Shown here piece after piece: positions 1-11,508 of a stretch of DNA of 64,000 nt. The notes under the pieces were generated by a model. That model saw nothing but the letters and a program-made list of their open reading frames with translations. It was not told the origin of the DNA and ran no database searches. The stretch comes from Quillaja saponaria (taxonomy: Eukaryota; Streptophyta; Magnoliopsida; Fabales; Quillajaceae), in NCBI GenBank assembly GCA_029379385.1, contig CM055609.1:8060001-8124000 (forward strand), written 5' to 3'. How positions within the stretch are numbered: the stretch's first letter is position 1; each line of letters opens with the position of its first letter. Both the position numbers and the translations under genes were made by a program.

Positions 1-1200
1 TATTTCATTTGCTAAAAAAGAAAAAAAGGTTAAAATAAGAAACAAGAGATAAAAAGTGAAAAGCATAAAAAGAAAAATTATAACTAGAATAATTTGATCT
101 TTTTTGAGTTAATTTGTTACATTAAATAACTAACTTGGATGATTAGGATTATTTTTCAATTAAGAGTCAAATAAGGGTACTATGTGCCTAATTTGATAAC
201 TTATAGGGGTTATTACAAAATAGGTCAAGTAAATATAGTAAAATTTCACTATATTTAAATATCAATAATTTAAAGTTAAATATCACTATATTATTATAAT
301 ACCAAGTAATCATTTTTATTACTAAAAGTATTTTCATTTATAATACTAAAAGTATTTTCTCATGTAATAAATAAGTGAGAAAGAGTTTATTTTCTTGTAT
401 AAAACCTATCTGTCATTGAATTAATCAACAAAATTTTAAATTCTCCTATTTACTTAGGTGCAACATAAGCGAAGAGCCTTCAAAAGTTATATTAGTATCT
501 CCTTGACTTATACAACTCAAACATCATAATTGAAATCTAAAGATATATCACCAATATTGGGTTGGTTTAACAAAAAAAAAATTCAAAAATTGTTATTCAA
601 AGAGATTGAGAGCTCAAGTCTTCTTGACCACAATCTACATGTGATGGTCATCTGGGCGTAATATTTCTTGTTGAATAGTGTAAGATACCCTACCTACATT
701 TTCATTTTACATACCAAAAGAATCTAAAGATGTATTTAAAATAACAAAATTGATATAAATTGATTCTTATCACATTTCTCTATAATAATTAATTACTAGT
801 GACAATTTATTTATATAAATAATTATTCATAAATGAACTTGGTCACTTATTACATGAGAAAATATTGTTAATTTTATAAATGAAAATTTTCTTAGTAATA
901 AAAATAAATAATTGGTATTTATTTATTTTATTTAGTACAAGTTTTTTGTGAATTTCATAAAAATATTTCATTTAATAAAAGAGCTGAGAATTTTATATTT
1001 TTTATGCGAAAAATCAGTTACACCTTATTTTTCTCTTGGAAATTTTGTTCTATTCATAAAATTAAAGAAAAAGACCTAACTCTAGATTTATGCATATCAT
1101 TAAGATAATAGTGATATATATATACATATATATATTATCAATTAATTTGTTTTTTTTATAAGAAGAAAAACAAAAAAGCTATGAGGAAGAAACAATAATT
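1..1200. other. A+T-rich non-coding stretch
   Basis: No coding region is supported here. The stretch is A+T-rich, with short homopolymers and (AT)n runs near 1120. The one structured element is the inverted repeat at 298-378 and 843-919, listed separately. Confidence 0.6.
298..919. mobile_element. Inverted-repeat (MITE-like) element
   Basis: The left arm (298-378) and the reverse complement of 843-919 align along about 80 bases with scattered differences. Both arms carry the blocks TTTTTATTACTAA, TTTTCATTTATAA and TATTTTCTCATGTAATAA in the same order. The 460-base spacer has no reading frame. This is the shape of a non-autonomous DNA transposon with long terminal inverted repeats. The outer ends and a target-site duplication could not be fixed, so the superfamily is open. 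Confidence 0.5.
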
Positions 1201-1749
1201 TTACGCTTCAAGTAACCCCTTGATTATCTCCACTAAGTAATATCTAAAGGCAGCTGCTGCCATATCATTTGAGCACGACCTCCATCTATTACTGTATTTG
1301 CTAACTTCTCGGTCACACCATTCACCTCACGATATACATGGTCAATTATACATGTTATTATATAATTGAGACAAAATTTTAGAACAAATTAATTATGACC
1401 ATTCACCTCAGCTTTTTGTTGTGCATAGACTATTGGATTCCAAACAGACTCACAAAGTAAAATTAAAATCAAAACCTTGTTTTATATATATTTTGGATCT
1501 GTTTAAAGTTTGAACAACCAACCACAAGCAAAAGACAAGTTAACACCATATCAGCATCCAAAAAGTTAGGTAAAGTATCTGTGGAATCAACCAATGACGA
1601 ACAACAAAAAAGAACAGAAATGTACGAATACTGGTTTTCTAATTCAAGATCTATAATAACAATATATATTTTTCAGTTTGACTTATTTAAGTTTTATATG
1701 TTGACCCTTTCTAGTTGTTTTCACTTTCATTTTCCATAAAATATTTAGA

Positions 1750-2100
1750 TGACAAAGAAAGTTGTCTTTGAGTTCGGCAGGTATCCCATCCCTTTCAATA
1801 AAACCACCAGCACCCGGCCCCCATGCCTGCCTTGTTAGCATTGTTATCTATTTTTCTGTTTTGTCCTTCTGAATTTTTAGGACAAGACCTTAATTTGCAT
1901 CATTGAGATAGACTGGTAAACCTTTCTAGTTGACCATGTGCCTTTGTTTTTATACTTGTTATCTATGCCACATATAAATTTATTGGCAGGGACTCTGAAA
2001 GGTTCTCCTGCTGGTATTTTTTTTTTTTTTCTTTCCTTTACCGTGTTGTTCTTCTATCTTGTTTACTAAAGATTCCTATTTCTATCTTGTATAGGATTTA
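1750..2100 (-). other. Remnant of an OMT upstream flank
   Basis: The stretch around 1920-2070 (a 'tgcctttgtttttatact' block, then 'tattggcagggactctgaaaggttct', then a pyrimidine tract and 'tctatcttgtttact') resembles the region just upstream of the first OMT copy (about 4945-5200). Part of it also resembles 6925-6965. It has no coding sequence of its own. The likely origin is a further unit of the tandem OMT array whose coding part has been lost. The similarity was read by eye and the borders are approximate. Confidence 0.45.
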
Positions 2101-2452
2101 TTACAAGTTTAGTTTCAAGTTTGGGTGTTGACCTACATGATCTGTAATTTGTCCAAATATTTAGATGTGCGAGAACATGCATTAAAGGAAGTGACGTAGT
2201 TATAAATTTAAAAAAATTCATTTGAAAATTTTATATTATTATATTGTAAATTTTACACTAAATAGATTGGATATTATTTTATAAAATTTATTTGAAATAA
2301 ATTTATTTTGTCCAATCTCAAATGACAATTTAATTTATGCTTATAATAAACATATGTTCAATTTAAATAAATCTATGAAAAGTCACCAAATTTTATCTCA
2401 TGCGCTCATGTAGCTAGTTATTTTTAATTTTTGTTTTCTCTCAAATAGTATT

Positions 2453-2730
2453 TTAGTTTATTGGACAATAATTAATTTTTCATTTTATATTTTTAGTTTA
2501 ATACTAGTTTAATAATTAATCTTTCATTTTAGTTTATTGGACAATAATTAATCTTTCATTTTATATTTTTAGTTCAATACTATTTTGTGGGTAATATGCT
2601 TTCCCTTATCCAAAAGCTTGAATAACTCATTGAAAAATAATTAATCTTTCATTGAACATTATCCTGACACCCATAAAATATGCTTTCCCTTATCTCTTAT
2701 ACAAAAGCTTGAATAAGTCATTTTGAAATC
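2453..2730. repeat. Two short tandem duplications
   Basis: A unit of about 75 bases containing 'tagtttattggacaataatta' followed by 'tttcattttatatttttagtt' occurs twice (about 2455-2525 and 2531-2590). A second unit containing 'atatgctttcccttatc' and 'caaaagcttgaata' occurs at about 2590-2640 and 2675-2725. Both are A+T-rich local duplications without coding potential. Confidence 0.6.
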
Positions 2731-3193
2731 TCAAATTGGATGTGGTTTGAAGGTAGCTCAAGTGTTCCACTTGAGGGAGAAAGAGAAAGAAATATTAATA
2801 TAGATCCCGAGGAAAAGAGAAATGAGAGGTAGGGAAGGGAGAGATGAAATGGCGTAGAGGGAAAGGCATGGATTTTGAGTGGCAGATGAGGGTAGGAAAA
2901 GAGAGAAAATCAAAGGTATATTTTTTAATGATCTAATTTAATTGAATTTTTTACAACCTATACTAATTTTGAATAGAATTTAAAATGAAAAAAAAAAGTT
3001 TTAAAACTGAGAATTAGAGTGAATAAATTTTTGTATATGATAATTTCCAACAAACTCTAAATTTGAAATAAACAAATTTACTTTTTATTTTGTTCTAAAC
3101 ACACCTTACTTCATTACATCAGCATCATTGATTTTTGTTTCTCTACATAATTAATTGATACAAAATCACACAGTAGATTGAAACAATTAATGC

Positions 3194-4840
3194 CTAGGAA
3201 AAAACCTCAATGAGGGACCTAAAACCAAATAAACTGGGGGTTATCATGTAGTGTCTGAAGCCAGCATCCAAGAAAAGCCTCTCCCATTGTTTCTCATTTG
3301 TCTCTTGTCCATTACATACAGCCATCGTGTTAATGTCATAATAGAGTTTTGTTTCAGTAAGTTCATGATCCTCTTTGTCTTCATTTATCACAACGTCTAT
3401 GATAATTACCTTTCCTCCTCCCTCACCTTTGCTTGAAATAGCTTCTCTGCATTTCTTCAGTATCTTGATGCATTCATCATCACTCCAATCATGTAAAACC
3501 CACTGCATAACAGTTTTTAATCAAATCATGTAAAATTTCTGGACTCAGCCGCAGTCACATAAAAAAAAAAGGTAGACAATTTTGTATTTGAACATACATT
3601 CATTAGAACAGCATCAGCAGGAGGAATAGATTGAAACATATCACCTCCCACATTCAAGATCTGATCACTTCCTTGCAAGTATGGAACTAAAATTCGTTTC
3701 GAGATACCATTTCGATAAGTCTGGAAACCAAAACGATTCGAGAAACAGTATGGAAACGCTAATTTTTGTAGAAACGCATAAAAATATATAATAAAATACA
3801 TATTATAATAATTGTAAATATCCAACATTATTAATTTAGTACATAAAATACTATTAAATACATAATAAAATAAAATTATAAACATAGACATACAAATTGT
3901 AAAAAATATCAAATTACAATTACATCCAATCAACAGTGGGGTGGCTAGCAGGTGCTTAACCCATATTTAATAATTTTTTTTAATTTGAACCAACATATAT
4001 ATGTCTCAAATTTTAATATTATTCATCACTAAGTTAAACTAAATTAATACAAAGTATTTGTATAAAAATAAATAAATAAATAAAAGATCAAGAAACCAAA
4101 CATGGGTGAAATCCTAAAAAGAATTATTCTCGCTAAATTATACCATCTGAATATATATCAAATAAGATTAAAAAAACAATTGAAATCCTAAAATATGAAG
4201 AGAACTAGAGCTAAAATTTTAGATTTTTAAATTCTGAAAAATGTCATGTTTTTGTCTACTTGTTTCGTGTGAAAACGATGGAAACGACTCCGTTTAGTGT
4301 GGAAACGCCCCTGTTTCATATGGAAACACTCCCGTTTCGTATGGAAACTGTGGTTGCGTTTCTATAAGTGAGTTTTGTTTTGAGTAGAGTGGAAACGGAA
4401 ACGTTTCGCACATTTCGACCATTTGGCCACGAATTTTTAAACCTTGCATATTTGACGTAGCTAGGCTCAAGTGTCCCCAGAACAATTGACAAAGAATAAT
4501 TGTCTTCGTCCTTAAGGAGGAGCTTAGATGGAGCAGTTAGAACATGTACTTCTGTTTCTTTTTTGCTTGTATCATGAACTTGTGTTTTAGCAAAGAATCC
4601 GTCATGAACAAGTAAGCGGATTATGCACTTGACATAATTAGCTTTTCTTAGGTCAACTTGAAGTGCAGAGACCAACTCAGGGACAGTTATAGGTTGGCCA
4701 TGGTTGTGGATTATGTCTGGTGTGCCTAGCTGAATGGCACAGTTGAGAGACATGGAGCATATGAAGTTGAACATGTGTTTGTACAAGTGAGTTTGAGCTT
4801 GAAACAACTCACTTGCTTCAGTGCCATGAATAGAATCCAT
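3194..4840 (-). pseudogene. Resveratrol di-O-methyltransferase-like pseudogene, copy 1, transposon-interrupted
   Basis: This is a SAM-dependent plant O-methyltransferase of the type annotated as trans-resveratrol di-O-methyltransferase. Exon 1 starts at 4840 (MDSIHGTEASELFQAQTHLY) and carries the N-terminal dimerisation region, which is well kept down to about 4450 (LVHDGFFAKT, APSKLLLKDEDN). Coding homology then stops at a 771-base insert (3676-4446). It resumes at 3675 with the GSDQILNVGGDMFQSIPPAD stretch of the SAM-binding region, up to a GT donor at 3597. Exon 2 (3194-3502) follows an AG acceptor and encodes WVLHDWSDDECIKIL and a normal C-terminus ending LIEVFS. Compared with copy 2, about 300 bases are missing at the insertion, including the glycine-rich DVGGG motif and the segment before it. 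No functional enzyme is expected. Its neighbours 5.5-8.0 kb are related broken copies. Confidence 0.85.
3676..4446. mobile_element. hAT-like non-autonomous element inside OMT copy 1
   Basis: The two ends are inverted repeats. The minus strand from 4446 reads CAAGGTTTAAAAATTCGT, and the plus strand from 3676 reads CAAGTATGGAACTAAAATTCGT. Inside both ends are clusters of GTTTCG/CGAAAC and GGAAACG motifs (3696-3780 and 4262-4430), as often seen in subterminal regions of hAT-type elements. The middle is A+T-rich and encodes no transposase. OMT coding homology stops exactly at both borders. An 8-base target-site duplication is not visible, consistent with the loss of flanking OMT sequence. Superfamily assignment is an inference from end structure. 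Confidence 0.55.
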
Positions 4841-5500
4841 AACTGAGAAGATTAATTTCTAACTTCTAAGGTCCCTATAAGTTCAACCCTGCTTTATATA
4901 AATTTTCAGCATAAAGTAATGTTATTGTATTGTTCTTCTACTTGGCTTAGTTGATCTTTGTGCCTTTCTTTCTATACTTTTGTTTTTCCGAGCTGCTCAT
5001 GCCATAATTTTATTGGCATGTTGTTCATTGCCACCAGTATTTGAATAATGCACTGACTTCAATTTTGTTTCCTCTACAACCAGTTTAAAATGATGAAAAA
5101 AATATATTGCAGGGACTATGAAAGGTTCTGTTGCTCTTTTTATTTTCCTTTCACTTATCTTTCATGTGTTGGTTCTGCTATCGTGTTTAGTTTATATGCA
5201 TGCCTATTTTTCTCTTGTCCCTTTCGATATTCCATCACAGCTTTAGGTATAGTCAAACCCATATATGGACCTCCACCAGAAACTTTTTGATATGATGTTA
5301 TCCTTTTGTTTTTCTCCAATTTTTCTTTTTGGTGATTTTACAACCCGAAGAGTACTACAAGTATCAAGAATGCAAGCAGCAAACAAGACTAGGACACTCA
5401 AGAAAAATTCGGAATTAATAAAAATTTATTTACTTTATTTCAGCTTCACTGAATATGATTTTCAAATATAATATTTGATTCAATCAATCACACAAATAGT
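4841..5500. other. Spacer between OMT copies 1 and 2
   Basis: This is the upstream flank of OMT copy 1 (about 4860-5260), related to the 1.9-2.1 kb stretch and to 6.9-7.0 kb, followed by the downstream flank of copy 2. The reading frames at 5090-5471 have no recognisable content. Confidence 0.5.
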
Positions 5501-5514
5501 TATAATAATATTCC

Positions 5515-6560
5515 GGGAGAAACCTCAATGAGGGACCTAAAACCAAATAGATTGGCTGAAGCCAGCATCCAACAAGAGCTTCTCCCATTCTTTTTCATTT
5601 GTCTTGTCCATGACATACAGCCATCATGTTAATGTCGAAATAGAGTTTTGTTTCAGTGAGTTCATGATCCTCTGTGTCTTCATTTATCACAATGTCTACG
5701 ATAATTACCTTTCCTCCCCCACCTTTGCTTGAAATAGCTTCTCTGCATTTCTTCAGCATCTTGATGCATTCATCATCACTCCAATCATGTAAAACCCACT
5801 GCACAACAGTTTTGAATCAAATCATGTAAAATTGTTGGACTCAGCCACAGTCACATGCAAAAGAAAGAAAATTTTGTATATGAACAACGTACCTTTATTA
5901 GAACAGTATCAGCAGGAGGAATAAATTAGATTGAAACATATCACCTCCCACAAAATTCAAGTTCTGATCACTTCCTAGGAAGTTGGTCACAACATGTGGA
6001 AGGTCAGGCACAGTGCACCTCAAATGAGGGAATGCTTCTAAAATAATCTTTGCCACGGCTTCATTTCCACCCCCTACATCAACTATTGAACCCAAACCGT
6101 CAAAAACTGACTTGCAGTCTCTAAGAGCTAAGTTGACCATTTTAGAATTGCTCTCCATCATTTCATCAAATTATTTTCTACTCTGAGGATTTTGGTTAAA
6201 CAAGTCCCAGAACCCTATTCCAAATGTCATCTCAAATACCGTGAGCTCCTTCCTGCATAACCAGTCTTCCAAGGAATGCCACATATTATTGACAAAGTAA
6301 TGCTCAAGCATTCCCCTAACATATGGGACAAACAACAAGTTGTCTTTGTCCTTGAGGAGTAGTTTAGATGGTGCAGTAAGTGTGTATGCTTCCTTCTCTT
6401 CCCTGCTGTCATCATTAGCTTGTGTTTTAGCCAAGAATCCATCATGAACAAGCAAGTGCATTAGGCGCTTCACATAACTAGTTTTGGCTGGTTCAACATG
6501 TGTCTGTATAAGTGAGTTTGAGCTAGAAATATCTTACTTGCTTCAATTCCATAATAGAAT
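5515..6560 (-). pseudogene. Resveratrol O-methyltransferase-like pseudogene, copy 2
   Basis: Homologous blocks run in order on the minus strand. A degraded start near 6552 has an in-frame stop and lacks about 150 bases of the N-terminal region. Next comes the segment RLMHLLVHDGFLAKTQ to FEMTFGIGFWDLFNQNPQSR (6473-6171). The SAM-binding core follows: SIVDVGGGNEAVAKIILEAF and LGSDQNLNFVGGDMFQS (6161-5898). The last exon (5804-5521) encodes WVLHDWSDDECIKML. Lesions visible against copy 1 are a few extra bases near 5928 that break the frame after GGDMFQS, a two-base loss near 5597 that turns GQETNEK into GQDK-stop, and a lost terminal stop codon. This copy keeps the central region that copy 1 has lost, so they are independent casualties of one tandem duplication. 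Confidence 0.85.
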
Positions 6561-7034
6561 TCATAACAATGCATATTGATTTCTGTAAGAAATGATATTC
6601 AATTGGAATGGGAAGCTTATATTTTATTCATCATTTGATCACGTATATATACAAGAATGACACAATTTAAGAAAAAAATAAATTAAGGAATTGTATAATT
6701 ATAGCTGGTTTCATGACTGATATATTGTTTGATTTCATGGCTGATTTCACCATTCATATCAAAATGAAATAAACATCTATGTTCCCCTTTGTCCGCATTC
6801 CAATTATCAAGATTGCTAGTTACCAAATCATTCACATTCACTCTCCCCAAGTTTCACTTGACAGGGATAATCTCTTCCTTGATTCCAGAGCATCAATATC
6901 ACTTTCCTTATATGTCTCTGTTTTTTTACTTTCCTGTGTTGGTTCTGCTATCTTGTTTATTATACATGACTATTTTTAGTCTATTTAGCACTACTTATTG
7001 TCCCTTGTCCTTTCCATATTCTACCACATTTCAT

Positions 7035-8040
7035 GTAAGAGCTTCTCCCATGCCTTCAAATTTCTCTCTTGCCCATTTACTAACATCGTGCTAATGTCAA
7101 AAAGGAGCTTTGTTTCAGTGAGTTTATGCTCCTCTGTGGTTTTTTCACTTATCACTATGTCTCTGATAACCACGTTTCCTCCCTCACCTTTGCTGAATAT
7201 AACTTGTCTGCAATTCTTCAGTAATCAGTATCTTGATGCAGTCACCATCGCTCCAATCAAGTAAAACCCACTGCAGAAGAATTGAATTTAGAAACATTTC
7301 CTTGAATATATGCATGACTTAAAATAAGACTACTTAAGTAAGCAAAGTAAAATCTATGAGCAAAAGAGTGAAAGGCATCTAAAGAGACCAAATTATTTTA
7401 TTATGCAGACATGCCTCAATGAATCATGAGTGATAGATTAGTGAAACATGAATGCCTTTGTAATAATCCTAGTAATGTTCCAAACCATCAAAAAGTGACT
7501 CAGTCTCTGAGAGCCAAGTTGATCATTCGAGACTTGCTCTCCAATACTTCATCAGCTTATATTTTTTCTCGATTCAAGATGGCTAAGAAAGTCCCAGACT
7601 TTTATTCTAAATGCAATCTCAAATGGTTTGAACTCCTTGCTGTTTATCCAGTCTCGTATGGAATGCCACACATTGAAGAAGTGAGGCTCAAGCATCAGCT
7701 TGAACATATGACAATAAACAAGGATCTTTGTTCTTAAGGAGGAGCTTAGATGGAGAAGTAAGAACATATGCTTAAATATCTTAGTTGTTCTCATTAAGTA
7801 CTTCTGTTACAAAAAAGAATCCATTGCATACTAGAAATAGCACGATCTAGTGCAGGTGACTAGTTTTTGTTGGAACAACTTTAAGTGTTGAAACCAACAA
7901 TGAAAGAAGAGTTACATACTGACCATGGTTGTGTTTATATCAGGCATCCCTAGCTGATCAAAAAAATTGATGGTCATGAGCTTAAGAAGTTAAACATGAG
8001 TATATACAAGCAGGTTTGAGCTTGAAACAACTAATTCTAA
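7035..8040 (-). pseudogene. Resveratrol O-methyltransferase-like pseudogene, copy 3
   Basis: This is the most degraded copy. The block at 7273-7035 (minus) corresponds to the last exon: the start reads WVLLDWSDGDCIKIL before a frameshift, with 'ctcactgaaacaaagctc' further on. The block at 7794-7470 corresponds to the middle of exon 1. The block at 8036-7900 is a relic of the N-terminal region. The frame is broken many times and no stretch longer than about 80 codons stays open. It completes the tandem series with the copies at 3.2-4.8 and 5.5-6.6 kb, all on one strand. Confidence 0.75.
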
Positions 8041-8511
8041 TCTGCCCATAAATTAAGCCCTGCATTAGTCTATATGTAAGGATCCTTTGTTATTATTACC
8101 ATGTGTTTGTGCTGTTTAGGCTTAATCTGAAATACGCCGGATATCAGAGTTCAGTTCAACGGAGACACACAAACAGCACAAGCACATAGCCAAAGCTTTA
8201 ACCCATTTAACAATCTAAGCACAAAGAACAAATGCAAAACTATGAGACATATACCCCAGACCTACCATCAGACAAATTCATTTAACAATCCTTCGGAAAA
8301 GCTAACCAAGATTTAGAATAAGCTTCCCAACAGCAATTTTCTTTGAAACAAAAAGGCACAGAAGGAAAAAGACTGATATCTTTCCATTAACTAAAATATT
8401 ACATTTGGCAGATAGACATGAAGCCTTAGCACAAATATTTGATCCGAAGTACAGCACGAAATACCAGATATGGAACCAAAACAAACAACTTTACAAAATC
8501 AAATGCCTCAC

Positions 8512-8967
<456 letters not shown>

Positions 8968-9020
8968 TCACAGAGACTATGATTGGGAATTTTGATGTGA
9001 GGAAGATGACCTTCAAGTGG

Positions 9021-9030
9021 TATATTTATA
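9021..9030 (-). promoter_or_regulatory. TATA box of the histone H3.1 gene
   Basis: The minus strand reads TATAAATATA about 100 bases upstream of the H3.1 ATG. Further upstream on the same strand are E2F-like words: GCGCGAAT-type sequence near 9057-9065, and GCGGGAT-type sequences near 9080 and 9340. A one-mismatch form of the plant histone octamer (TGCGGATC for CGCGGATC) lies near 9264. The TATA call is firm for spacing and sequence. The E2F and octamer words are suggestive only. Confidence 0.55.
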
Positions 9031-9399
9031 ACGTGACGTTTGAGTTGAAATTTTTTTGCGCGAATAATTAGAAATTAGATCCCGCCCGTTCAATGCATTG
9101 AGATTATCGACGGCTATATTTTATTATAGAGACAATGAGTAATGAAGATTGATGACATGTACAAAATCTTTATTGTTATTTGTTAATAGTGAAGACGAAA
9201 GATCTAAATCGTTGATGTAATTTTTTTATCAACGGTTATCATTTGATATTTTAAGAAAGATTGCGGATCGCTGACGAGGCAGATTTTGTAATTTGGGGTT
9301 TGGGAGGAAAGCAAATTAATATAGAGGGTATTCTGGGCGGGATATGAAAAAGGCAGCGGCAATAGTTTTCTGTTATACTAAATACTGTGGTAATTTCAA

Positions 9400-10930
9400 T
9401 GGAAAGATTAATTTTGTTCGCTGTAAATTAAAATTTTAAATAAAAATATAAATTAGGGAACATATTTTTTCTCTTCAGATTATTTTCTAGTTAGCATATT
9501 CTAATTATCTCCGAGACATATTTGTGATTATTTTTGTGATACATGCGTGAATCGTATTCATAATATATATATATATACTCATATCTATATTAATATTTGT
9601 TAAATATTCTAAATATAAAAAAAAATAAACACAATCCATCTATATCTATATTTCTATAAAAGACCTTTAGGGACATAAATTTGTTATTTTCTTTTATATC
9701 CTTATGAATTTATATTATTACATAATTATGTTTAGTTTTTATTTTACTTCAATAAAATTTTATTTTTATTTTTTTGTATTTTTTTTCCTATTTTTCTCTA
9801 CTTTAATATCAATAAATTTTAATTATTTTGCAACTATTGATTTTATTTTATATTTACTAATTCTTCTAAATATTAATAATTCTATAATAGCAATTAAAAT
9901 TAAATTTCTAATTTTTTTTATTTAAGAAGTACCTAATAATATTTATAAAAAAAAAAATTTGCCTCAAATTTAAGGATTAAAATTGTAAAATTACTATGAA
10001 TTAAAAATAAATATTAAAAGTATAGTTTTCAAGATTATAATATTGTTATTTAACTTTTATATCAAAAAAATTATATTTTTTCAATAATTATATATAAATA
10101 TTGAATTTTTAAAAAACAATTTATGTAATAAGTTCCTAATAATTATAATATCTTTTAGTTATTCTCAAATTTATGAATTTTTTTTTAAATACTATTAATT
10201 AAAAAATATTTAGAATATATTTTCCATGATTATATATTGTTGTTTTAATTTTTAATGGAATATATTTTATTTTCTTAAATACCCTATGAATTTTTACTAT
10301 TACATAAATACTTTTAATTGTTATTTTGCTTCAAATATTCTATTTTTTATTCAACTACTTTCATAATTTTTTCTATTTTAATATTAATATAATTGTAATT
10401 ATTTTATGAGTATTGATTTTTTTTATTCTAATTTTTTTCAATATTAATAAATTTATAATTTCTCAATAACTAAATATCAATAGTAATTAATATTGAATTT
10501 CTTAATTTTTTTAATTTAATAAGTTACAAATAATTATAATATTATAAAATAATTTTCATCTAAAATGCTATGAATGAAAATAAATATTAAAAGTATAGTT
10601 TTTATGATTATAATATTATTATATTAATTCTTCCTCCATCTTTAGAATTTTTAAAAAATAATTATATGTTTAAATTAGTGTTTAATATAATTTATTGATA
10701 TTTACATTAATTATTGATAAACATATATGTACAATTCATACGAGTTGTGTGTGCCTCGAAAACTAATCTTTATTTTTTAATTTTTTTAATTTCATATTAT
10801 CATTTTTTATAACGTATTAAATAAAAAAAATAGAATTTTTTTTTCTTGAATACTATTGATATACGCTTATTAACAAATTAGATATTTATTAATATGAAAT
10901 TAATTTTGACAAACAAAAAAAAAAAAAAAA
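9400..10930. repeat. A+T-rich stretch with degenerate tandem duplication
   Basis: The segment from about 9700 ('atgaatttatattattacataattatg', then 'ttttacttcaataaaatttta') recurs from about 10288 ('atgaatttttactattacataaata', then 'ttttgcttcaaatattcta'). The block 'aaataaatattaaaagtatagttttc/t..gattataatattgtta' occurs near 10005 and 10575. The block 'aagttcctaataattataatat' occurs near 9925, 10128 and 10523. This implies a duplication of about 580 bases, since diverged. No credible coding region is present. Confidence 0.5.
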
Positions 10931-11508
10931 CTAACCCTAATTACAGCATCATAACCCATTTCTTAATTACAGTATCCTAACTCTAATTACAATGCCCTAA
11001 CACAAATTACAATACCCCTATCCTAACTCTAGTTACGATACCCTAATCTTAGTTATGGTACACTAATTCTAGTTACAGTATCCTTACTTTATTTACAGTA
11101 CCTTAGCCATAGTTACAGTACCCAATCCTATTTATCGTACCCTGACCCTTACCGTACCCTAACACTAATTATGATACCTTAAACCCTAATTACGTTACCC
11201 TGATCCTAATTACGAGACATAACATAATTACAGTACCTTAACTCTAATCTTAATTACAGTATCCTAATCTAATTGTGATACTCTAACCATAACTACAGAT
11301 ACCCATAGTATCTTAACACTAACCTAGTTACGGTACCCAAATCATAGTTATAACACCCTAACCCAAACTTTAATTACAATACCCGAACCCAAACCCTACT
11401 TATGATACCCTAACCCTTGTTACGATACCATAACTCAAATCATAGTTATGATACCCTAACTTAAACATTACGTATTATACCCTATTTTTAGTTATGGTAC
11501 CCTAATTG
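10931..11508. repeat. Telomere-like minisatellite (about 20-base degenerate unit)
   Basis: Roughly 25 degenerate units follow one another. A typical unit is CCCTAACTCTAATTACAGTA, made of one or two CCCTAA-like words plus the spacer ATTACAGTA or GTTACGATA. Examples are 'taccctaatcttagttatgg', 'taccctaacactaattatga' and 'taccctaacccttgttacga'. The plant telomere repeat read on this strand is CCCTAAA, so the array looks like an interstitial telomere-related satellite rather than a plain telomeric block. It has no coding potential and lies 1.3 kb upstream of the OPA3-like gene. Confidence 0.8.

Noticed and set aside
1200..1330. Minus-strand open stretch that can read MAAAAFRYYLVEIIKGLLEA
   Set aside because: Only about 20-30 codons, no recognisable family, no convincing upstream exon; possibly a gene relic but not supportable.
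3251..3436. Plus-strand frames opposite the OMT blocks (also 7426-7737)
   Set aside because: Antisense shadows of OMT pseudogene exons.
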